In this document: positions 1-5,277 of the stretch, piece by piece
How the letters are laid out: each line of letters begins with the position of its first letter
Position numbering within the stretch: position 1 is the stretch's first letter
Assembly: GCA_900754775.1 (NCBI GenBank)
Contig: CAAEDZ010000296.1
Span: 1-7,684, forward strand
DNA from: Clostridia bacterium
GTDB taxonomy: Bacteria > Bacillota_A > Clostridia > Christensenellales > Aristaeellaceae
DNA length: 7,684 nt
Direction: 5' to 3'
Program-made: the position numbers and the translations under genes
Notes under the pieces: generated by a model
What the model was told of the DNA's origin: nothing
Databases searched by the model: none
The model's input: the letters and a program-made list of their open reading frames with translations, nothing else

Positions 1-1140
1 AAGGACGCGCAGGGCTGTCTGGAAGTGTACGCCCGCGCGGAGGCGTCGCTGAAGGAGATCACCGGCATGGACGCGGTGACCTTCCAGCCCGCCGCCGGGG
101 CGCACGGCGAGTTCCTCGGGCTACTGCTCATCAAGGCCTATCACCACGACCGCGGCGATGCGGCGCGCAAAAAGATCCTCGTGCCCGACGCCGCCCACGG
201 CACCAACCCGGCTTCGGCGACGATGGCGGGCTTTGAGGTGGTGTCCGTGCCCTCGACGGCCAACGGCCGCGTGGACGTGGAGGCGCTGCGCGCGCTCGCC
301 GGCGCGGACACGGCGGGGCTGATGCTCACCAACCCCAACACGCTGGGCATCTTTGACGAGAACATACTGGAGATCACCAAGGTCGTCCACGAAGCCGGCG
401 GCCTCTGCTACTACGACGGCGCCAACCTCAACGCCGTCATGGGCATCGCCCGCCCCGGCGACATGGGCTTTGACGTGGTGCATCTCAATTTGCACAAGAC
501 CTTCGCCACGCCCCACGGCGGCGGCGGCCCCGGCAGCGGCGCGGTGGGCGTGACGGCGCTTTTGCGCGATTTTCTGCCCGACGGGCAGGTCGTGGGCGAG
601 GCGGGGAGCTACCGCTTCGAGCGGCCGGCGAAGTCCGTGGGCCGCGTCAAGGAGTTCTACGGCAACTTCGGCGTGGTGGTCAAGGCGCTGTGCTACATGC
701 TCTCGCTGGGCGCGGAGGGCGTCCCCGAGGCCGCCACGGGCGCGGTACTCAACGCCAATTACCTGATGCACGCGCTGGTGGAGGGCGGCTACGAGGCCGC
801 CGTGCCGGGCATTTGCATGCATGAGTTCGTTCTGACGCTGGAAAAGCTCAAGCACGAGACGGGCGTGAGCGCGCTGGACGTGGCCAAGGCGATGATCGAC
901 CGCGGCATCCATCCGCCGACGATGTACTTCCCCCTCATCGTCCACGAGGCGCTGATGCTCGAACCCACGGAGACGGAATCGCGCGAGACGCTGGACGAAT
1001 GCGCCAAGGCGATGCTGGACATCCTCAAGGAGGCGCACACCGACCCCGAAGCTCTGCACGCCTGCCCCGTCACCACCCCCATCGGGCGGCCGGACGAGGT
1101 AAAGGCGGCGCGCAACCCGGTGCTCAAATACGAATTCTGA
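1..1140 (+). CDS. gcvPB: Glycine dehydrogenase (decarboxylating) subunit 2, 5'-truncated by window edge
   Basis: This is the PLP-binding half of the P-protein of the glycine cleavage system. It decarboxylates glycine and passes the aminomethyl group to the lipoyl arm of GcvH. The frame is open to base 1, so the start lies outside the window. 379 residues are visible, against roughly 480-500 for the family, so about the first 100 are missing. Visible hallmarks in order are ITGMDAVTFQPAAGAHGE, the DAAHGTNPASATMAGFE stretch, LTNPNTLGIF, YYDGANLNAVMG and HLNLHKTFATPHGGGGPGSG. The lysine of NLHKTF (codon 496-498) is the expected Schiff-base lysine for PLP. The protein ends at TGA 1138-1140 with NPVLKYEF, where the family normally ends. 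Genes for gcvPA and perhaps gcvT/gcvH would be expected upstream, but none is visible. No frameshift or missing motif was seen in the visible part. Confidence 0.96.
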   Translation, partial: KDAQGCLEVYARAEASLKEITGMDAVTFQPAAGAHGEFLGLLLIKAYHHDRGDAARKKILVPDAAHGTNPASATMAGFEVVSVPSTANGRVDVEALRALAGADTAGLMLTNPNTLGIFDENILEITKVVHEAGGLCYYDGANLNAVMGIARPGDMGFDVVHLNLHKTFATPHGGGGPGSGAVGVTALLRDFLPDGQVVGEAGSYRFERPAKSVGRVKEFYGNFGVVVKALCYMLSLGAEGVPEAATGAVLNANYLMHALVEGGYEAAVPGICMHEFVLTLEKLKHETGVSALDVAKAMIDRGIHPPTMYFPLIVHEALMLEPTETESRETLDECAKAMLDILKEAHTDPEALHACPVTTPIGRPDEVKAARNPVLKYEF

Positions 1141-1149
1141 CCCTGTCTG

Positions 1150-1183
1150 CGGCGCGGCGGAAGTTCTGTCGCGCCGTTTTTCT
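1150..1183 (+). terminator. Intrinsic terminator after gcvPB
   Basis: A perfect 7-bp GC-only stem pairs CGGCGCG (1150-1156) with CGCGCCG (1170-1176) around a 13-base loop. It is followed directly by TTTTTCTTT. It lies 9 bases after the gcvPB stop codon, the normal place for a Rho-independent terminator, and separates gcvPB from the malQ operon. Confidence 0.85.
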
Positions 1184-1198
1184 TTACCCCAAGGCAAC

Positions 1199-1271
1199 AA
1201 TTTCCCTTCCTGCCACGAAAACAGACGGGACGGCGCTGTTTCTTTGACCTTTTCTTCCTGAAATTTCCCTT
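1199..1271 (+). repeat. Short direct repeat AATTTCCCTT, two copies upstream of malQ
   Basis: The 10-base word AATTTCCCTT occurs at 1199-1208 and again at 1262-1271, starting 63 bases apart, which is about six helical turns. Both copies sit in a pyrimidine-rich stretch upstream of the malQ -10 box, and the second reaches into the proposed -35 box. It could be a paired regulator site or chance in a low-complexity region. The repeat itself is certain, its function is not. Confidence 0.3.
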
Positions 1272-1298
1272 TCCAAACGCCCCCGGGCGGTGTATAAT
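1270..1298 (+). promoter_or_regulatory. Sigma-A type promoter of the malQ-glgP operon
   Basis: A perfect -10 hexamer TATAAT lies at 1293-1298. Exactly 17 bases upstream is TTTCCA (1270-1275), which matches four of six positions of TTGACA. Transcription would start near 1304-1307, giving a 5' leader of about 25 bases before the malQ start at 1331. The preceding terminator and the tight malQ-glgP spacing make this the only evident promoter for both genes. Confidence 0.75.
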
Positions 1299-1305
1299 GG
1301 GGGCG
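1278..1305. repeat. Perfect inverted repeat flanking the malQ -10 box (possible operator)
   Basis: CGCCCCC (1278-1284) is the exact reverse complement of GGGGGCG (1299-1305), with a 14-base centre that contains the TATAAT box. A protein binding both arms would cover the -10 element and the transcription start, as repressors often do. The sequence matches no operator I can name. In GC-rich DNA a 7-bp palindrome can occur by chance, so only the symmetry is certain. Confidence 0.4.
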
Positions 1306-1317
1306 AACGCTTGATAT

Positions 1318-1322
1318 GGAGG
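1318..1322 (+). promoter_or_regulatory. Ribosome binding site that fixes the malQ start
   Basis: GGAGG at 1318-1322 lies 8 bases before the ATG at 1331. The in-frame ATG at 1316 overlaps this site and has no Shine-Dalgarno sequence of its own, so 1331 is the better start. It also gives the usual family N-terminus (MRQSGVLMHMTSLPSP). Confidence 0.85.
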
Positions 1323-1330
1323 CGATCTGC

Positions 1331-2818
1331 ATGCGCCAAAGCGGCGTGCTGATGCACATGACCTCTCTGCCCTCCCCCGGCGGCGTGGGCACGCTGGGCA
1401 AGGAGGCTTACGCCTTTGCCGATTTCATGGAAAAAGCGGGGCTGCGCGTGTGGCAGATGCTGCCCATCGGGCCGACGGGATACGGCGAATCGCCCTACCA
1501 GTCCGGCTCGACGCACGCGGGCAACCCGATGCTCATCGACCTGGAACTGCTGCGCGAGGAAGGGCTGCTCGACGCGGAACTTCCCGACCCCGCTTCCGAT
1601 CCCGACCGCGTGGACTTCCCCAGCGTGCGCGCGCGCAAGGAGGCGCTGTTGCGCCTGTCCTTCCAGCAGTCGTTTGCGCGCGTGGAGAAGGATGTGCGCG
1701 AGTTTGCCGCGCGGCAGGCGTGGTCGCCGGACGGCAAAAGAAACGTCAACTGGCTGGACACCTACGCCCTCTACGCCGCCATCAAGGATGCCTGCGGCGG
1801 AGCTATGTGGACGAAGTGGCCGAAACAATATCAGGACGTGCGGCGCGTGGACGCCGCGCCCTTTGAGGAGAGCGCCGACTTTTACCGCTACTGCCAGTGG
1901 CTGTTCTTCCGCCAGTGGCAGGCGCTGAGGGATTACGCACACGCAAAGGGCATCGCCCTCTTTGGCGACATGCCCATCTACGTGGCCGAGGATTCCGCCG
2001 ACACCTGGGCGGAGCCGGAGCTTTTCCAACTGGACAAAAAGGACTTTACCCCCCTGCGCGTGGCCGGCGTGCCGCCGGATTACTTCTGCGCCGACGGGCA
2101 GCGCTGGGGCAACCCCCTCTACGATTGGAAGAAGATGCGCCGCGACCGCTTCCGCTGGTGGCTGCGCCGCCTGCATTCGGCGGGGGCGATGTTCGACTGG
2201 CTGCGCATCGACCACTTCATCGGCTTTGCCAACTACTACTCCATTCCCGCCTCCTGCCCCACCGCCCGCGAGGGCAAGTGGGTCAAGTCTCCGGGCAAGG
2301 CGCTGTTCAAGCGCGTGGAGAAGGCGCTGCCGGACTTGAAGATCGTCGCCGAGGACCTGGGCGAGGTCGGGCCGCGCGTGCGCAAACTCATCGACCATTT
2401 CGGCTATCCCGGCATGAAGGTGATCGAGTTCGGCTTTGATTCCGACGAAACAAACCCCCACTTCCCCGGCAACATCGTCAAAAACTGCGTCGCCTACACC
2501 GGCACGCACGACAACGACACCGTGCAGGGCTGGTGGGACAAGGCGGCGGAGCCGGTGAAGGAACTGGCGCGCAAGACGCTGCCCCCGGCGGAAAACATCT
2601 GCGAGGCGATGATCGAATGCGTCTTCGCCTCCGTGGCGGAGACGGCCATCGTGCCCATGCAGGACTTTTTGCACCTGGGCGGCGAGGCGCGGATGAATTT
2701 CCCCGGCACGGTGGGCGGCAACTGGCTGTGGCGCATGCGCCCCGGCGCGGCGAGCGACGCGCTGGCCGCGCACATCCGCGCCCTCAACGAGCGCACCGGC
2801 CGCATGGCGGGCAAGTGA
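1331..2818 (+). CDS. malQ: 4-alpha-glucanotransferase (amylomaltase, GH77)
   Basis: This cytoplasmic enzyme cuts an alpha-1,4-glucan and transfers the piece to another glucan, turning short maltodextrins into longer chains plus glucose. The protein is 495 residues, normal for bacterial amylomaltases. It opens with SGVLMHMTSLPSPGGVGTLG. Further landmarks are the donor-site region GSTHAGNPMLIDL (about 58-70), DMPIYVAEDSADTW (213-226) and PPDYFCADGQRWGNP (248-262). All three GH77 catalytic acids are present: nucleophile Asp294 in RIDHFIGF, acid/base Glu341 in IVAEDLG, and Asp394 in GTHDNDT. These line up closely with D293, E340 and D395 of Thermus amylomaltase, so the enzyme should be active. 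The start was taken at 1331 because of the ribosome site at 1318-1322. It is the first gene of an operon with glgP, which uses its products. Nothing is missing or unusual. Confidence 0.96.
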   Translation: MRQSGVLMHMTSLPSPGGVGTLGKEAYAFADFMEKAGLRVWQMLPIGPTGYGESPYQSGSTHAGNPMLIDLELLREEGLLDAELPDPASDPDRVDFPSVRARKEALLRLSFQQSFARVEKDVREFAARQAWSPDGKRNVNWLDTYALYAAIKDACGGAMWTKWPKQYQDVRRVDAAPFEESADFYRYCQWLFFRQWQALRDYAHAKGIALFGDMPIYVAEDSADTWAEPELFQLDKKDFTPLRVAGVPPDYFCADGQRWGNPLYDWKKMRRDRFRWWLRRLHSAGAMFDWLRIDHFIGFANYYSIPASCPTAREGKWVKSPGKALFKRVEKALPDLKIVAEDLGEVGPRVRKLIDHFGYPGMKVIEFGFDSDETNPHFPGNIVKNCVAYTGTHDNDTVQGWWDKAAEPVKELARKTLPPAENICEAMIECVFASVAETAIVPMQDFLHLGGEARMNFPGTVGGNWLWRMRPGAASDALAAHIRALNERTGRMAGK

Positions 2819-2825
2819 CCCGCAA

Positions 2826-2831
2826 AGGAGG
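2826..2831 (+). promoter_or_regulatory. Ribosome binding site for the TTG start of glgP
   Basis: AGGAGG (2826-2831) lies 8 bases before TTG 2840. A nearby ATG at 2833 is only one base from the site, is out of frame with glgP, and runs into a stop after six codons. The TTG is therefore the supported start. Confidence 0.85.
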
Positions 2832-2839
2832 AATGACGA

Positions 2840-5182
2840 TTGAACGCACGTGAACTGATCTCAAGCACGGAAAGGATATTGCTCAAGGAGGCGCGCTGCA
2901 CGCTTAGCGACGCCTCGCCCAAACAGCTGCACGAGGCGCTGGCGCAGGCCTGCATGGTGGAGCTGGCCCCCAACTGGGCGGCCAGCGAGCGCCGTCACGC
3001 CGCCAGCCGCCGCGCTTTCTACCTCTCGGCGGAGTATCTGGTGGGCAGGATGGTGTTCAACAATCTGCTGGCCATGGGCGTTCTGGAGGAAGTGCGCGAG
3101 CTGCTTTCCGAAAAGGGCGTTGACCTCAATTCCCTCGAAGATGTGGAGGACATGGCGCTGGGCAACGGCGGTCTGGGCCGTCTGGCGGCCTGTTTCCTCG
3201 ACAGCGCCGCCACGCACGACATACCGCTGGACGGCTACGGGCTGCGCTACAAGTTCGGTCTCTTCCGCCAGACGTTTGAGAACTGCCGCCAGATGGAGGC
3301 CCCGGACGACTGGACGAAGTGGGGCGACGCCTGGAGCGTGCGCCGCGACGACCTTGCCGTGACCGTGCCGATGCGCACGGGCGAGGTGGTGGCCGTGCCC
3401 TACGACATGCCGGTCATCGGTCTGGGCGGGCACAACATCGGCACGCTGCGGCTGTGGCAGGCGGAGAGCGAGGAAGAACTCAACTTCCGCCTCTTCAACG
3501 AGCAGAAGTACGCGCAGGCTTCGGCGATGAAGAACCGCGCCGAGGACATCACCAAGGTGCTGTACCCCAACGACACGCTGCGCGCCGGCAAGCAGATGCG
3601 CATCAAGCAGCAGTACATGCTGGTCAGCGCCAGCCTGCAGGACATTCTGCGCCAGTTCGACAGGCTGGGCAAACCGCTGGAGGAATTGCCCTCCGCCATC
3701 GCCGTGCAGCTCAACGACACGCACCCGGCCATGGCCATTCCCGAACTGATCCGCCTGCTGAATAAGCGCGGCGTGCGCTTTGCCAAGGCGCTGGACATCG
3801 CCCGGCGCGTGTTTGCCTACACCAACCACACGGTGATGCAGGAGGCGCTGGAAAAGTGGGACGTGGAACTTCTGCGCAGCGTCGCGCCGGACATCGCCCG
3901 CATCATCGTCCGCATCGACGAGGTGTTCCGCAAGGAGCTTGCCGGGCGCGGCGTGGAGGCGAATGGCCTCGCCATCGTCGAAAACGGGCAGGCGCACATG
4001 GCGCGGCTTTCCGTGTATGCCACGCACGCGGTCAACGGCGTGGCGGAGATCCACTCCGAGCTTCTCAAGCGCACGGTGTTCCGCCGCTTCTACGAATTGT
4101 ACCCGGAGCGCTTCACCAACGTCACCAACGGCGTGACGCAGCGGCGCTGGCTGCTTTTGTGCGACCCGGAGCTTTCCCGCCTCATCGCCGGGCGCATCGG
4201 CACGGGTTTTGCCACCGACCTGACCGCCCTCAAGGCGCTCGCGCCGCACATCGAGGGCATGACAGACGAGTTCATGGCCGTCAAGCGGCTGAAAAAGGAG
4301 CAGCTTTCCCGGTTCGTGCGCAAGCACGACGGCGTGGAGCTTGACCCGGACTTCATGTTCGACGTGCAGATCAAGCGCCTGCACGAATACAAGCGGCAAC
4401 TGATGAACGCTTTGTCCATCTACGACCTCTACTGCGAGTACAAGGCGGGGAATCTGCCGAATTTCACGCCCACGGCCTTCATCTTCGGGGCCAAGTCCGC
4501 GCCCGGCTACGCGCGCGCCAAGGCCATCATCTACTTCATCAACCGCCTGGCGGAAATGATCAACGCCGACGAGGAGGCGCGCAAGGTGATGCAGGTGGTG
4601 TTCGTTAAGAACTACAACTGCTCCGTGGCGGAGAAGATCATCCCCGCCGCCGACCTCTCCGAGCAGATCTCCCCCGCCGGCACCGAGGCCAGCGGCACCG
4701 GCAACATGAAACTGATGCTCAACGGCGCGCCCACCATCGGCACCTACGACGGCGCCAACGTGGAGATCGTACAGGAAGCCGGGGCGGAGAACAACTACAT
4801 CTTCGGCGCCACGGTGGAGGAACTGCGCGAGATGCAGGGCTACTGCCCGCGCGCCATCTACGAGGAAAACGCGCGCATCCGCCGCGCCGTGGACGCGCTG
4901 ACGCTCTTTGGCGAGCCGGAGGGCGTGGAAGCGGGGCGCGAGGGCTCCCTGAGCGAACTGCGCACGTCGCTTCTGGACGGGGCGAGCTGGCACGCGCCGG
5001 ATCACTACTTCATCCTCAAGGACTTCATGCCCTATCAGGAGGCGCGGCTGCGCGCCATGCGCGATTACCGCGAGGACGCGAAGGGCTACGCCCTCAAGTG
5101 CCTGCGCAACATCGCCTGCGCCGGCAAGTTCTCCTCCGACCGCTCCGTGCAGGACTACGCGGAGAATATCTGGAAGCTGTAA
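2840..5182 (+). CDS. glgP: Glycogen/maltodextrin (alpha-glucan) phosphorylase, GT35
   Basis: This PLP enzyme removes glucose from non-reducing ends of alpha-1,4-glucans with phosphate, releasing glucose-1-phosphate in the cytoplasm. It has 780 residues, close to the size of bacterial MalP/GlgP. Conserved blocks in order are GNGGLGRLAACFLDS (from 108), GYGLRYKFGLFRQ, VQLNDTHPA (289-297), YTNHTVMQEALEKW, FTNVTNGVTQRRW (425-437), DVQIKRLHEYKRQ (508-520), KNYNCSVAEKIIPAADLSEQ and EASGTGNMK (616-624). Lys624 is the PLP lysine. The basic residues of KRLHEYKR contribute to the phosphate/PLP site in the family. The N-terminus is short and I see no equivalent of the animal phosphorylation segment, so activity is probably set by expression. 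The start is TTG with a strong ribosome site, 21 bases after malQ, so the two genes are co-transcribed. Sequence alone cannot decide between glycogen and maltodextrin preference. The malQ pairing allows the symbol malP. Confidence 0.96.
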   Translation: MNARELISSTERILLKEARCTLSDASPKQLHEALAQACMVELAPNWAASERRHAASRRAFYLSAEYLVGRMVFNNLLAMGVLEEVRELLSEKGVDLNSLEDVEDMALGNGGLGRLAACFLDSAATHDIPLDGYGLRYKFGLFRQTFENCRQMEAPDDWTKWGDAWSVRRDDLAVTVPMRTGEVVAVPYDMPVIGLGGHNIGTLRLWQAESEEELNFRLFNEQKYAQASAMKNRAEDITKVLYPNDTLRAGKQMRIKQQYMLVSASLQDILRQFDRLGKPLEELPSAIAVQLNDTHPAMAIPELIRLLNKRGVRFAKALDIARRVFAYTNHTVMQEALEKWDVELLRSVAPDIARIIVRIDEVFRKELAGRGVEANGLAIVENGQAHMARLSVYATHAVNGVAEIHSELLKRTVFRRFYELYPERFTNVTNGVTQRRWLLLCDPELSRLIAGRIGTGFATDLTALKALAPHIEGMTDEFMAVKRLKKEQLSRFVRKHDGVELDPDFMFDVQIKRLHEYKRQLMNALSIYDLYCEYKAGNLPNFTPTAFIFGAKSAPGYARAKAIIYFINRLAEMINADEEARKVMQVVFVKNYNCSVAEKIIPAADLSEQISPAGTEASGTGNMKLMLNGAPTIGTYDGANVEIVQEAGAENNYIFGATVEELREMQGYCPRAIYEENARIRRAVDALTLFGEPEGVEAGREGSLSELRTSLLDGASWHAPDHYFILKDFMPYQEARLRAMRDYREDAKGYALKCLRNIACAGKFSSDRSVQDYAENIWKL

Positions 5183-5195
5183 GGCAAAACGATTT

Positions 5196-5229
5196 GGCGG
5201 ACGGCCATGCGGGCCGTCCGCCGTTTTTT
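5196..5229 (+). terminator. Strong intrinsic terminator of the malQ-glgP operon
   Basis: A perfect 11-bp stem pairs GGCGGACGGCC (5196-5206) with GGCCGTCCGCC (5212-5222) around the loop ATGCG. It is followed by G and six T (5224-5229). It starts 13 bases after the glgP stop. On the opposite strand the tract after the hairpin is broken (AAATCGTTTT), so its main direction is plus. Confidence 0.93.
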
Positions 5230-5234
5230 GTGCG

Positions 5235-5269
5235 AAAAACGCCCCGGAGAGGCGCTGCTCTCCGGGGCG
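5235..5269 (-). terminator. Intrinsic terminator of the minus-strand channel gene
   Basis: A perfect 12-bp stem pairs CGCCCCGGAGAG (5240-5251) with CTCTCCGGGGCG (5258-5269) around a 6-base loop. On the plus strand it is preceded by AAAAA (5235-5239), so on the minus strand the hairpin is followed by TTTTT. It lies 8 bases beyond the stop codon of the minus-strand gene. Confidence 0.9.
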
Positions 5270-5277
5270 CGGGGCAT

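Noticed and set aside
1244..1249. TTGACC as a -35 box for malQ
   Set aside because: It is 43 bases from the TATAAT box and has no suitable -10 hexamer at 16-18 bases. TTTCCA at 1270 has the right 17-base spacing.
1272..1285. Possible CcpA (cre) site overlapping the -35 region
   Set aside because: Only the AA-N-CG core fits. The leading G and the A/T and CA positions of the right half are missing, so the match is too weak to call.
1316..1318. ATG at 1316 as the malQ start
   Set aside because: It overlaps the GGAGG ribosome site and has none of its own. Starting at 1331 gives normal spacing and the usual amylomaltase N-terminus.
121..1401. Minus-strand open frame opposite gcvPB, extending across the malQ promoter
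   Set aside because: It lies opposite a clear GcvPB coding region, crosses the terminator and promoter, and shows no domain signature.
1184..2773. Long minus-strand open frame opposite malQ
   Set aside because: It shows the same composition effect: no recognisable motif, no ribosome site, and complete overlap with a malQ gene that has all its catalytic residues.
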